Shown here piece by piece: positions 47,968 through 61,500 of a DNA stretch of 64,000 nt. The notes below the pieces were generated by a model. That model searched no databases, was not told the origin of the DNA, and saw only the letters and a list, made by a program, of their open reading frames with translations. The stretch is from Prorocentrum cordatum (lineage: Eukaryota > Sar > Dinophyceae > Prorocentrales > Prorocentraceae), in contig CAUYUJ010021155.1 in the NCBI GenBank assembly GCA_963575745.1, positions 1 to 64,000 of the forward strand, read 5' to 3'. Every line of letters begins with the position of its first letter. Position 1 is the stretch's first letter. The translations under genes and the position numbers were made by a program.

Positions 47968-49074
47968 ATGGATTTATATTTTGTATTACTAATGAAATAT
48001 CATTTACAATCATATCCTTGTCCTCTTCAGATTAATTCTTTTTGGAATCTGGGTTTTTTATTAGGAATTAATATTATATTACAAATTATCACAGGAATCT
48101 TCTTAGGTTTACATTATACATCAGATCTTAATTCAGCATATTATCAAATTTTCTTTTTTATTAGAGAAATCTATTATGGACGGTGTTTACGTTATCTTCA
48201 TTCTACTGGAGCATCATTTGTCTTTCTATTTCTATTTCTACATCTTGGAAGAGCTATATCTTATGGTTCATACTTTTTTTCATCTTCTACTTGGTTTTCA
48301 GGAATTCTTCTTTTCTTCTTCTTAATGGCTACAGCATTTATTGGTTATGTCTTACCTTTTGGACAAATGAGTTTCTGGGGAGCTACAGTAATTACAAATT
48401 TATTATCTCCTTTTCCATCTTTAATAGAATGGGTTTGTGGAGGACATTATGTTTACTATACAACATTGAAGAGGTTCTTTCTCATTCATTTTATCTTCCC
48501 ATTTCTCCTTTGTGGTTTTCTTTTTATTCATCTTTTTTATCTTCATTTTCTATCTTCTAATAATCCTTTGAGGAATTCAACAAATAATAAAATACCATTT
48601 TTCCCTTTCATTTTTCTTAAAGATTTCTTTGGTTTCATTCTAATTCTCTGTCTATATCTTCTTCAAACTCATTTTCACATCTCTTCTTTCTCACATCCAG
48701 AAAATGCATTAGAAGTTTCTGGATTACTTACTCCTTTACATATAGTACCTGAATGGTATTTCCTATGCCAATATGCTATGTTAAAAGCTGTTCCCAACAA
48801 AAATGCAGGATTCATAATGTTATTAAATTCTATCTTTACTTTCTTTTTCTTTGGAGAAATTAGAAATCTAACAACTTTCTGTCTCTTAAATAATAATGGT
48901 TTTTCTCTTTCAAAATCTTATTTCTTTCTTCTGGTTCTTTCTTTTCTTTGGATAGGTGCTCAATTCCCTCAAGAGAAGTTTCTATATTATGGTCGTATCT
49001 TGACATTACATTATTATTTTCTTCTTATGTGTATCTTATTTTCTCCTTTCTCTTATTTGGAGCTCTTCATTTAA
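47968..49074 (+). CDS. cob: cytochrome b of respiratory complex III, dinoflagellate type
   Basis: Encodes the membrane core of the cytochrome bc1 complex, which moves electrons from ubiquinol to cytochrome c in the mitochondrial inner membrane. The 368-residue frame is of normal family length. Haem-ligand histidines are H78/H92 and H174/H188, each pair 14 residues apart as in the family; PEWY is at 261-264, and PFGQMSFWGATVITN marks the Qo side. The frame is open from 47941. ATG at 47968 is the longest start, but Met9 (47992) fits the usual dinoflagellate start better (MKYHLQSYPCPL). Three or four codons look like RNA-editing targets: R72 (CGG, 48181) for Trp, H160 (CAT, 48445) for Tyr, R202 (AGG, 48571) for Gly and perhaps T165 (48460) for Ala. 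The standard code suffices. Residues from about 345 on lie in a hairpin arm. The TAA at 49072 lies in its loop, so the true 3' end of the mRNA is uncertain. Gene identity is very secure. Confidence 0.96.
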   Translation: MDLYFVLLMKYHLQSYPCPLQINSFWNLGFLLGINIILQIITGIFLGLHYTSDLNSAYYQIFFFIREIYYGRCLRYLHSTGASFVFLFLFLHLGRAISYGSYFFSSSTWFSGILLFFFLMATAFIGYVLPFGQMSFWGATVITNLLSPFPSLIEWVCGGHYVYYTTLKRFFLIHFIFPFLLCGFLFIHLFYLHFLSSNNPLRNSTNNKIPFFPFIFLKDFFGFILILCLYLLQTHFHISSFSHPENALEVSGLLTPLHIVPEWYFLCQYAMLKAVPNKNAGFIMLLNSIFTFFFFGEIRNLTTFCLLNNNGFSLSKSYFFLLVLSFLWIGAQFPQEKFLYYGRILTLHYYFLLMCILFSPFSYLELFI

Positions 49075-49154
49075 TTATTTTCTAATAAGCTCCAAATAAA
49101 GAGAAAGAGTGGGAGAAAATAAGAGGAATCAAGAAGAAAATAATGTAATGTCAA
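49000..49154. repeat. hairpin containing the 3' end of cob
   Basis: The left arm, 49000-49064, is the coding sequence for about the last two dozen residues of cob. The loop is 49065-49087 and contains the TAA stop. The right arm, 49088-49154, is an inverted copy of the coding arm. Pairing is interrupted by small insertions in the right arm (one base after AGCTCCAAATAA, then about four bases), an internal loop of six or seven bases, and a small gap in the right arm near its end. Hairpins of this size and style fill the surrounding non-coding DNA, but here one arm is protein-coding. It could form the RNA 3' end or a processing signal; that is inference. Confidence 0.85.
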
Positions 49155-52100
49155 CAATCATCTATTATTATTTTTATTTTTAAATTTTCTATTTTTCTTT
49201 TTCCAAATTCATTTTTTATTTTTATTTTAATTAAGAAAATGATTTTCAATCATTAATTAAAATTAAAATAAAGAATTTGGAAAAGAAATAGAAAATAAGA
49301 TAAAATAATAATATGATTCCTTTTCCTTTATCTTAAATTTTTATTTGAAAAGTAAATGATTGGTCGGACAGAATAAAAATAAGAAGACAAATGTCCGACC
49401 AATCGATAATTTACTTTTCATAAATAAAAAATTAAAGAATAAAAGGAAAAAATCAGGAAAATCTTCTTTTCTTTATTCTTTAACCGTTGACGGTAATTCC
49501 TTTCTTCTTTTACTTTTTCTTTTAAGAAAGGAATTAAATCCGTCAACGGTTAAATAAAGAAAAGAAAAAGCATTTTCCTGATCCTGTCTCTTTCTTTGAT
49601 TCTTTCTTTATTTAAAAAATAATTAAATTTGTAATTTCTGAAAGAAATATGTGTTTAAAAATTTATTATTTTTTAAAAGAAAGAATGAAAGAGACAGGGA
49701 ATCCACAAGATCTCCAAGAAATGAAAGGATTCTATTGATGGCATCTATCTCCATGTCGGCATTAAAAAAGAAGTTAAGAGATGAGCCGACATGGAGGTGC
49801 CATCAGAATCCTTTCATAGGAGATCTGGGGATTCAAGAACCTGTTATCCTTGGCGAGCCACAAATCTTGACTGTTAACCGTTAACGGTTAATAATTCATT
49901 AGCAGTCAAGATTATATTTGTGGCTCTATTAGCCAAGGTAATAATAACAGGTTCTTCATCATCAGGAGATCATCAAATTCTTTCTCTTTCACTTTCTATA
50001 CTGTGAGCTCATAAGAGGGAAGAGTGGAGCTCACAAGAAAGTGAAAAAAGAAAGGAATTTGCTCCTGATGAAGGAAAAGAAATGCGATTGAAAGACACGA
50101 GGTCATCCTGAAGATGACTTTAATCTCGTGTCTATTATTCAAACGCAAATTTCTTTTCAAATAATTGTTTAGATTTCCTTTTTTCATTGATCGAATGAGC
50201 TTTTTCTCTTCATGAGGCTCAATCAATCAATGAAAAGGAAATTTTAAAACAATTATTTTATTAGAAATCTTTGATTTGATGATCTTCATTTCTTGCTTTC
50301 ACTAATTTTCTCTGAAAGAAAATGTGGAAGTGAAAGCACAAGAAATGAAAAAAGATCATCAATAAGATTTCTAATAGCCGTGTGGATGAACATTCCTTTC
50401 TAAGAGCTCATGTCTTCCGTCTCGTTCCTTTTCTATTTTATTAAAGAGACGGAAGAGAGCTCTTAGGAAAGGAATTTATGTTCATCATTGACACGGCTAT
50501 TAGAAGCCACTGCAGTGGCTTCCTAACGTTCTTATCTTCTCTTTTGATAGATTTTCTTTCTTTCTTTTCTAAGAAAATCCAAAAGAGAAGGAACGTTAGG
50601 AGATCCGTCCTGATGACGGATCCTCTCTTGACCTTTCCTCTTTCTTCAGTGGCGGTTAAGCGATCAGCGCTTATTAGAGCCGCCACTGATGAGAAAGAGG
50701 AAGTCAAGAGAGAGATTCCTAACATACGCTTCATTTGCTTTCTTTTCTTAAGAGAAGCGAGCCTCAAGCTCAAATGCTTCTCTTAATGAAGAAAAGAAAG
50801 CAAGAAGCTGTTAGGAATCCTTTCCTTCTCCAATATTCTCTTTATTAAAAATGAATAATAGAAGACATTAAATGATCAAAATCATGTCTTCTATTCATTT
50901 TTAAAAAGAGAATAAAGAGAAGGAAAGAGATCGAGACGGAGTCAATAAGCTGTTATTTTTCTCTTTCATCCGCTCTTCTTTTAACTTTTCTTTTAGGAAG
51001 CGGATGTAGAAAGAGTAAAATAATAACAGCTTGACTCCTTGTCTCGATCTGATCCACCAGAATATCCATCCCTTCATCCTATTGGCTTCTTCTTATTTTT
51101 CATTATGATGGAAAGTTAGTGCCAACGCTTCCCTTTTTCTTTATCTTGTTGGCACAGATTAACTTTCAATCAATGAAAAAGAAGAAGCCAAAGATAGGAG
51201 AAGGTAGGATATTAATGGTGGATAATAAAATTTATTTTCAAATTAATAATTTCTTATGGAAGTCTTCTTTTTCCTTTATTATTTATTTGAAGACTTCCAG
51301 AAATTAATAATGAAAATAAATTTTATTGTGATGACGGTTGACCGACGGTGATCTTATTTCTTTCTCTCTTTCATGTGGTCATCGAAGATGAAGCTGCAAG
51401 CTCCACATGAAAGAACAAGAGAAGGAAAATAAGTCTGTCGGTCTTATAACCGTCAACACATTGCCTTCCATCCGCTGACATAGAAAGAATCGGTCCTTAA
51501 GGACATCACGTTCTTTCTTTAATGTCAGCGGATAAACCGGAAGGCAATAGATTCCCAAGCGATGATTATTTCTTTAGAAAAGAAAATGGGAAAAGGAATT
51601 GTTAATGTAAACGCAAGGGAAAAGAAGGGCGTTTACATTAATTCCTTTTCCTTTACATTTTCTTTTTCTTTAAAAGAAATAAATCATTATGTTGGGAATC
51701 TGTCTCTTGATCTTTCTGTGCGATCAGATGAATGCTTTCTTTTCCTTTTTCATAAAGGGAAAGCATTCGATCGCACAGGATCAAGAGACCACAGGAGATT
51801 AAAATAAATTCTCTTCTTGAAAAAGGAAAAAAGAAGAGAATTGATTAATCTCCTGTGGATTAATAATCTGGTGATTCAAAAGAAAAGCCAATCGAGGAGC
51901 ACTTCATTTACAAAAAGAAAAAGAGATTCGTGCTCCTCGAGGATGGCTTTTCTTTATCCCAGATTATTAATCTTTCCTGTGGTGGCCTGCAGGCCTCATC
52001 TGCTTTCTTCTCTTCTGCGGACGTGAGCGTAGTGCTGAGGCACGATTAATCGCTCACCTAATATGTCCGCAGAAGAGAATATGAAAGCAGATGACCACAG

Positions 52101-55100
52101 GAAAGAGAAAGAGAATCAACATTCGTTTGAGCGTGAGCTTCTGCTGGAGCAGATTATCAAGCTCACGATGAGCTCAAACGATGATTCTCTTTCTGTGGGC
52201 TTCAAGCCCACGTCTCTTGACTCGCTCTCTTCTTTTCTTTTCCATCAACCCCACCATTCTCTTTCTTTCTTTCTTATGAAAGAGAATTAAATTGGTGGGT
52301 TTGGAAAAGAAAAAAGAAGAGAGACTACGTGTCAAGAGACCTTTCCTTCAATGAAAAAGAAAGAGGAAAACATGTGGACGATTAATTGCTGGCTCTTTTC
52401 TTTTCTTTTGCCAGCAAATAATTAATCGTCCATCAACATGTTTTCATTTCTCTTTCTTTTAAATCATTGAAGGAAAGAAGAAAAGCATTCGTTTACTGGC
52501 GAGCTAACTATCCCAAGGTCCGCTTCTTTAAAAGAAGCGAATGAAGACCTTGGGATCGCTCGCCAGAGAATGCTTTTCTTGATCCGTCTCTCAGGACGGA
52601 TCCTCTCTTGATCCTTGAAGTGAGCTCATCTTCTAATGGCCGTGATAAGGAAGCGAGCGCATCAGCGCTTCAATCGCTTCCAGAATCGGCCATAGAAGGC
52701 TCACAGCTGGATCAAGAGAGAGAAAGTGCCCAAAGAAAAGATGAAGTGTTGATCGTTATTTGATCGGCGGTCAATCTCTTTGCGATCAAATTAAGAACGA
52801 TCAACTGTCTCTTTTCTTTGAATGGGCACTTTCTTTTTCTTTTACAAGAAATCTTATTTTCTTTTTATCATTGGCCAGTAGAATGCTGACTCTTTTTCTC
52901 TTTCTCTTTGGGAGTCAGCATGAATTTCTACGGCCAATGAAAAGAAAAAAGAATTTCTGTAAAAGAAAAGTCCGTGCATAATGATGGCATCAAATAACCT
53001 TCCCTTCTATGATCCGCTCTCTTATTAATAAAGAAAGAAAAGGACATACGAGCGGATCATAGGGAAGGTTATTATGCCATCGCACGGACAGATTCCTTCA
53101 GGAAATTGATTTCTTTCACTCTTGGCTCTTCTTTTCCTTCAAGGAAAAGGTTATTTGGATGAGCCAAGAGATGACAGAAAGAAATCATTTCTGGAAAGGA
53201 ATCTGTCTCTTTCCTAATAATTTATTTTATAAATTTATTTAATTAATTACAAAATAAATTTATTTAAAAGAAATTATTGAAACGGAAAGAGACCCTGGCT
53301 AAGATCCCATTGCTGGCATTCTCTCTCGCTCTTGTCCTGGAAGCGCTCAGCCATAGGCTGGCTCTTAAGAGCATCGCTTCCACAAGAGCACAAGAGAGAG
53401 AATTTATGCCAGCAAAGGCTTAGCCAGGAGATGGGCACACGTGATCTTTACCTTCTTGCCGTCTTCATTTTCTCTTTCAAGAGAAACGGCAAGAAGAAGT
53501 TAAAGACACGATTTGCCCATCTTCATTTTCTCTTTTAATTGAGCCTCCAGAGAAAAGAAAGCAAGTGATGTGCCGGTGAGCGATCGTTAGTGCCTCAGCA
53601 CTTGCTCACCTTGAGGCTCACACTCTTGCTCTTTTCCTGAGGCTCAATTAGAGAAAATGAAAGGACCGCTGTCATGATAGGACCTCCTCCTGATTAATCT
53701 CTTGTCTTCTTCTTGGTCTCGATTAACATCTGTTTGTTAAGCTGACAGAAGAAAATACAATGCTGTCAGCCAAACAGATGCGAGACCAAGAGACAAGAGT
53801 TGAACGGAGGAGGTTCTATAGCGGTCCTTAATTCCTTTCCCATAATTTTCCTATTTAATAAAAGAAAGAATAATAAAATCTATTTGCTGCTGACCTTAAC
53901 AAAGGAAATAATAAAGGTCAGCAATAAGATTTTATTTCTTTCTTTTATTAATGAAAATTATTAAGGGAAAGGAATATGATGCTGATGAAAGAAAAAGTAA
54001 AAGAAAATAGCATTCTATTGTGAGCTCCTTCCCTTCTCTTTAATAAGAGCTCACGAATGCATTTTCTTATCTTTTTCTTAATGCCATCAGCATCATCATT
54101 CATTTTCTTAAATAACAGTTGTCAATCAATTGTTTTTGTTCTTTTCCTTTAACAATTGATTGAATGACAACTTTTATAGAAAATGAATGCTCTTCCAACA
54201 TCTCTTTGAAAGAGAAAAACTTGTTGGCTCATCAATGTGGGCTTATATTTCCTTTCTTTAGGAGCCCACATTGAATATGAGACAACAATTGTTTTTCTTT
54301 CTTTCAATAAGAGATTCAGTTGGAAGAGGCATCAATATTTTCCCTTTTTAATTTCTAAATGAAAGGATATTGCTGAGGCAATTATGAAATCCTTTCTTTA
54401 ATTTAGAAATTTGTAAAAGGGAAATTTGATGCGTTTCCTTCATGTATGCGTGCTTGACTTTCTTTTCTTTTCTTTTCTTCTTTTAAAAGAAAAAGAAAGA
54501 GCACGCATTCAATTTGAAGGAAACCTTTCCTGTAGTTGACCGAAGGTGAAAGCCTCGTCGGCTCTTAGGTCAAGCGCTTCAAGCGCCTACAGGAAAGTGA
54601 GCGTAAGCGATGATGTCATTCTCATGTGCCAGCGTGTCAAGGTGTCCTTCAATCGAGCGAATCAAGTGCTGAAGCACAGCTCGAGGACACCCAAGCTGGC
54701 AATGGAATGAATCGCTTACGCTCGCATCCTCGTTCACTTTCTTTCAGATGGTGGATCGGTGGCTCGCTCTCGCTCTTTTATTTGGAGCCACCGTTTGATC
54801 CACCATCTACAAGAAAGAAAGTGTGAACACGAGGATGCAATTTTCCTTTCAATAATTGATCGCATCTTCGGTGATCGCATTCTTAAGGTCCTGTGCGATC
54901 ACATGCGATAAATGAAAGGAAAATTCTCTGGCCGTTACAAATCCAAAAAAGAATGAAAAGAAGTCTTGCTCGAAGGAAGAGCAAAAGGAAGGACTTCTTT
55001 TCTATCATTCTTTTTTGGTTATTTGTGTACGGCCAGAGGATCAGGGCTTACTTCCATCTCCTTAACAACCGTTCTTTTAGAAAAGAGAAAGAGAATGTGG

Positions 55101-58100
55101 AACGGTTGTTGGAAAGGAGATGGAAATATAAGCCTCTGATCCCATTCCTTTTCATTCAATGATTAATTTCCTGAAGAAATCTAATCATGAAAAGGAATGC
55201 ATCTGGCGGATCAAGAATACAATCCTGAGCTGCTTTTCCGCTTTCTTAAAGAAAGAGAAAGGGAATGAGATCAAGGATTGATTCTACCGCCAGATGATAC
55301 AAAATCACTTTCATGGTGGAATCTTATCTACACGGCAGATCTTTGTCTTCTATGTGTTTGATCTCATCTTGAAGATGAGCTACGATCAAACACATTTAAT
55401 AGAAGACAATGATGATCTGCCGTGTCAATAAGATGAAGCCACCATGATAGAAGAGATTTTGTATAATTAATTTTCATATTTTATTTTCTATCTCATCATC
55501 CATTAATTAATTGTTGTTATAAAAGAAATTAAAAGAAAAACAACAATTAATTGGATGATGAGGGAAAATAATAAGATTGAAAATTAATTGGAAAGAAAAC
55601 TAAAAATGAATAATTCTCCGGTAAATCGAATGAAACGCAAGTGATTAAAGAGAAAGCGTTTCATTCACCGGAGAATTAATTCTTTTGTTTTCTTTCCTTT
55701 ATGGAAAGGAATAAGCCAGACGTTATTAATCAAGAAAATAAATTTAAGAAAGAAACTGATGACGGTTATTTTTATGTTTCTTTTCTTCCGTCATCATTAG
55801 TTTCTTTCTTTTTATTTTCTTGATTACGTCTGGCATTCACTTTCTCTTAACTTCTTCCTCATGGATTTATATTTTATTTTCTTATTATTATTCTTTTACA
55901 AGAAAATAAAATAAAATAAATCCATGATTATAAAGAAGAAGTTAAAAAGAGAAAGTGAATATTCCTTTCCACAAAATATTAAATTTTATGAAAGAAACGA
56001 TTGATGGCAGCCTATGGCTGGCTCTGAAAGAGCTGACCCTCAGGTCACCATCAATCAAATGTTTCTTTCTTAATAAAAATTATATTTTGTGTAAGGAATG
56101 ACATCATCTTTAATATTCTTTCTAATGTGGGCTTTTTTCTTTTTTCCTTTGTATGCCCACATTTAAGAAAGAAAAAAGATGATGTCAGGAGCGGTCATTA
56201 AATGATTCTCTTGATTGCCGGTAAACTGCTGGGCCCTGATGGCCTCATATTTAAGATGACAGCAGTTTATATACCGGCAAGAGAATCATGTGACCGCTCC
56301 TATTTCCTTGTCAGAGTGAGCGAACGTGCATCAGCACGGGCTTTAAGCCTTCGCTCGCTCTTATTGACAAGGAAATGAATGAAAACACGTTTCTAATCTT
56401 CACAGGAATCCATCCGTCTCTTAGTCTCTTTCAAGAGAACCTTGAGACGGAAGTGATGGATTCCAGAAGTTAGAAACTAAATGTGTTTTCATTCAATGAT
56501 GACGTCAGAACTATTTTCCTTTCTTTCCTTTAGTCGTGATGATGCCCTGATGGCATCAATTGAACACGACAAGGAAAAGAAAGGTGAAAATAGTTTACAG
56601 GACGTCATCATTCATTGGCGGTCTAATAAAAGAAAGAAAAAGACTGACCGTCCGATCAACTGGTTGAAAGAAGAAAAGTTGATCAGTTGGACGGTCATGT
56701 CTTTTTTTCTTTCTTTTGACCGCCAATCTTTCCTGTGATCGCTTAACCGGTAATGAGCTCGTGGACTTCAAGTCCACATATAAGAGAAGGAGCTCATTAT
56801 TACCGGTTAAGAGAAAGATCACAGGAAAGCAACAGATTACCGCTCTTAAATCCTTGGCTCAGTCTTCTCTTTGGCTCACCATGAAGAAAAAGAAGAGAAA
56901 ATAGGTGAGCCCAGAGAAGAGAACTGAGCCAAGCATGAGCGGTAAGTCTGTTGGTGGGCTTAAGCCAACATCTCTTGAATCAACATCTGCAATCATAACT
57001 TCCTCATCAATCTCATCACCTTTTCTTTTAAATAATCTTGGTGATGAGGAGGAAGTTATGGCAGATGATCGTGATTCAAGAGATCGTTCCTTCATCCACA
57101 GGCACGGAATTACTTTTTTCTTTTCTTTTTCTCTTTTTGATCTTCTCTTTTTATGATCAAAAAGAAGAGACAAAAGAAAAGAAAAGTAATTCTATGTGCC
57201 CGTGGATTAATGAAGGAACGGTGGGCCCCAGAGATCTTGCCTTTCATTTCCTGGGTTTGATGAGATCTCATCTTCAGGATGAGATCAAACCACAGGAAAT
57301 TAAGAAAGGCAAGACTCTGATCTGGGCCCACAGACAGACGGTGAAGACATGAGATCTTATTTCAGCTGTGAGCTCTTGAAGAGCTGCGCTGTAGCGCCAC
57401 AGCAAAGGAATTAAGATCTCATGGATCATTCTCCGTCTGTCGTTTCCTTCCTCAGTACGTTATCTTCTTTCTTTTTCTTTTATTTTAAGTTGATCGGTTC
57501 TTCCACTTCGTTTCGATCAACTAATAAAAGAAAAGAAGAAAGAAGGACGTCTGTGAGGAAGGAAACCTTTCATTTCTTTAAGAAATGAAAGAAGACAGGA
57601 GAATGATGACCGGCTGATGCACTTTCTCTCTGCCAGAGGCATCAGCCATAAGGTCATCATTACATCTCCTGTCTTCTTCATTTTCTTTAAAGAAAATGAA
57701 AGGGCACACGCGATTAATGATCTTCTTTCTATTAATGATGGCCAACCGATCAAACCTTTCTTTTATCTGGATCGGTTGTAGGCCATCATTAGAAAGAAGA
57801 TTAATCGCAAGCGTGTGCCAACACAAGGATCATTAATTTTCTTTAAGAAAGGAAAATTACGTGAGCGAGTTTCTTTTTCTTTTCATGTGATCGCTCACGT
57901 AATAACTTTCCTTTCAAAGAAAATTGATCCTTGTGTGATAACAGCTTATTGTTGGCATAATCGATCTTTCTCTCGTTCACATAGTGTGGCCTTTGCCTTC
58001 TGTCTCTTAAGAGCCACACTAAAGAACGAGAAGATCGTGCCAACAAGCTGTTATCAATTCCTGGCCATAAATAATTTCTTTTCTTTTCTTTCTTTAAAAG

Positions 58101-58508
58101 TGTGCTTGGCTGAAAGCCTGACCTACGGTCGCACACTTTTATTTTAAAGAAAGAAAAAAGAAATTATTGGCCAGGAATTCGTCTCTTCAAAGAAAATGTG
58201 CTCTTCTTCCATCCTCCGGCTCTTCTTTTCCTTACGAGCTGTGCTTCAGCACTTGATTCGCTCGTATAAAGGAAAAGAATATTAGAGCCGGAGATCATGA
58301 TGGAAGAGCACTATTTTCTGGAAGAGACGGTGGGCCCAGTCATCAGACTGTTAGCTGCGCTAAGGCCCACATTTTCCTTTTTGAAAAGAAAGAAAAGATA
58401 CGATGGCCTGATTTGAAGTTAACATTTGTGCTGCCATGTGCTGAGGCACTAAACGAAGGCAGCACGTTAACTTCCAGGCCATCTCTTTTCTCTTTTCAGA
58501 AAGGAAAA
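49155..58508. repeat. tiled hairpin array, segment 10
   Basis: More than 9 kb of abutting bulged hairpins after cob, with no gene recognised. Compound tips include a three-leaf one at 56001-56054 (CAGCC/GGCTG, GCTC/GAGC and GACC/GGTC on a TTGATGG stem). The tip at 58233-58270 is shared with 13336-13373. The loop near 54540-54595 resembles, in inverse orientation, that of repeat C near 27757-27815. Confidence 0.85.
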
Positions 58509-61500
58509 TATAATTTGTGATATAATTACTTATTTTCAATTTATTATTATTTAATTGTAAAAAAGAAAATCAATTAAATAATAAATTGAAAAATAAGTAA
58601 AATCACAAATTATAAATGGAAAGTTCGAACCCACCAAATGATTAAAAGAAAAAGAAATTAAAAGTTGTGATTACATGATCGTTTTTCTTCTTTATTGTGA
58701 ACGATCATCACAACTTTTAACTTTTTCTTTAATCGGTGGGTTCTAATAGAACTTTCCATTAACACGCCATTTAATTTCTCTCTCTCTTAATCATCTCCAG
58801 ATTGCATTTCCTTTTGTCTTTCTTTAAGGAAATGAAAGCAATCTGGAGATGAGAGAGAGGAAATTATAAGGGCGTGTTAATGTGGCGGGGCTCGAAGAGC
58901 CTCAGGTCCTGATGACCTGACCGCCAGATGATGGATCGGATCGGATCATGATGTCCGTCCCAATTGCTGGCATCCTAACTTTCCCATGATCCGTCTGGAG
59001 AAGAAATAGGATCATGAGGGGAAAGTTGGATAGAGCCAGCGAGACAGGACATCAGATCCTCCTGATCCATCATCCATTACAGGAAATAAGATCCCCGCAT
59101 CAATTCTCTTATCTGTTGACCTTCCTTTCTTTAAATTATTTGTCAACAGATAAAAAGAGAAGTGATTAATGCGGGGATTATTTTATTTCCTGTAATGATT
59201 TCCTTTCAAAATTGTATTTTTCTTATTAAAAGAGAAACGGAGAGACACTATGATGGCCAATAAAAGATTGAAGGCCTGAAGCCTTGCCATCATTAACCGT
59301 GTCTCTCCTTCTCTTTTAAATAAAATACAATTAAATGAAAGGAAATACATTTTCTTAAATAATTTTTCTTTCTTTAATTGTAGATCACATGGAGGATAAT
59401 AAATGAAAAGGAAACATTATCCTCCAGATCTACAAAAGAAAGAAAAAGTTAAGAAAATGTTGATGGAGATCAGATCGAGGATCCTATGGTCAGGCATCGT
59501 GCTCATCAGGAGCACAAATGATTAAAGCCTGACCGTGGAAATAGGATCCTCTTCATGATCTCCATCATCATCAGGAAATTTGGATTTTCTTTATGATCGA
59601 CGGTCATTTTCATTGCGATCATAAAGAGAAAATCCTTTTTCCTGATGAAGATTCCTGATGCATACGATCATCTCCTGGTCTCACTTTCGGGCTCTCAAAA
59701 GAAAGGAATTACGAGCCCAAAGTAAAGATGAGACAGAGAAGAGATCGATGCTACAGGAATCCTTCTTTTTTCTAAATTCTTTTTTCATATGATCGTATTT
59801 CTGGCTGACGATTCTTTTTTATCTTTCTTTTAGTCAGCCAGGTCATTACGATCATAAAATGAAAAAGAATTTTTAAGAAAAAAGAAGACAGGAAATCGCA
59901 TTCATGAATTTGATTTTAATAATTTATCGTAATGAAAATGACCACCGATAAATTATTTTAAAATCAAAATTCATGGGATTTCCTGTGTCTCTTGATCACT
60001 AATCTCTTATTTTCTTTTCTTATTGTGAGCCCTTTTCTTTTCTCTTTATTGAGGGCTCACAAGAAAAGAAAAAAGAGATGGATCAAGAGACTGAATCTCT
60101 CTTATGCTGGCCATGAGCCCGTTCCTTTTTCATTTTTTATTTTGGGCTCATGATATGGCCAGCATTTAAGAGAGATTCGATTCCTGAACCTAAGAAATGA
60201 ATTGATGACTCACGAGCAAGATGCATTCATCCTCAAGATGAAGATCGTGACTAGTCATCAATCATTTTCTTAGGAATTCAGGAATCCATTGAGACACGAT
60301 CTTACTGCTGGCATCTTATCACCGGTTAAGCTCTTGAAGAGCGTGTCTTTACCCGGTGATCAAGAAGATGCCAGCGATCGTGTCTCAATCTTTCCTTATG
60401 AAAAGAAAAATGGAAATCTATTGTGGGCTACTTTCTTGATCTCTTTATTATGCCCACAATATTAGATTTCCTTTTTCTCTTTCATAAATGAAAGGAATCC
60501 ATTGTCTTCACGAGCTTCCAGAAGAGCCTTTGAGGGCTCAGCTCGTGACAATGGATTCGATCCGTCTTGTAGAAGCGCTTTCTTCAGCGTCAGGCTGAAC
60601 GCTTCTAGACGGATCATGTGGGCCCAGCGTAGCTGTCATCTGAAGATGAGGCCCACATCATTTCCTTTAATAATTTCTTTTATGAAAATGGAATTTTGGT
60701 GGCTGAACGAAGTTCTTCAGGAACGAGCCACCATTCATTTTCAAAAAGAAAGTAAAGGAAATGATTGTCTCTTAAAGAAATATGATTATACACGGTCCTA
60801 TGTCTTTAATCTCTTTTATTTATGTGGCCACCATTGGCTTTTCTTTCTTATGATTGTGCCAATGATTGTGTGGCCACATAAAAAGAGAATTAAAGACGGA
60901 CCGTGAATCATTTTCTTTTAAGAGACGGAATCCATAAGTTCACGAGCATTATTCAATCACGATTGTCTTTTTTTAAGTTATTGAGCTCGTGAACATGGAT
61001 TCCAATTCCTTTCCATAACCGTCGGTCCATTAAGAGCTCCTCACGGTTCTTCTTTTAAGAGCTCTTGACCGACGGTTGGAAAGGAATCTTCATCACGAGA
61101 TCCGAGATCACACATTTCTTTATGAAAAGTTAATAACCAGACGGTTAGAGCCTCAGCTCAATAATGATCCGTCTGTTAACTTTTCATAAAAGAAATTGTG
61201 GATCTGTGGATCAATATCGTGATGAAGGAAAAGAAATTATAAAATTAATAATTACGTCCTCCTTGTCCTTTCCTTTCTCATTTATAATCAATTGTGTTTT
61301 CATTCCCTTTTCACAATTGATTAAGAGAAAGGAAAGGAACTGAGGAGGACGTATTAAATTTAATTTCTTTTCATCCAGTATCTGGGGCTTGCAGCAGCGT
61401 AACGCTCTGTGCGGTCATCCTTTGAGGCTGAGCAATCGAAGATTGCCCGCACGATGGCCATCAGGCCATCCTCGAGTATAGCTCCGCAGGACCCTAGAAA

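Noticed and set aside
48183-48560. A 125-codon plus-strand frame inside cob
   Set aside because: It is a shifted-frame shadow of cob, which has the clear family motifs.
60502-60906. A 134-codon frame, shorter (84 codons) at 5664-5918
   Set aside because: It runs through several hairpins of repeat A. Length differs between copies through small indels, as expected for non-coding DNA.
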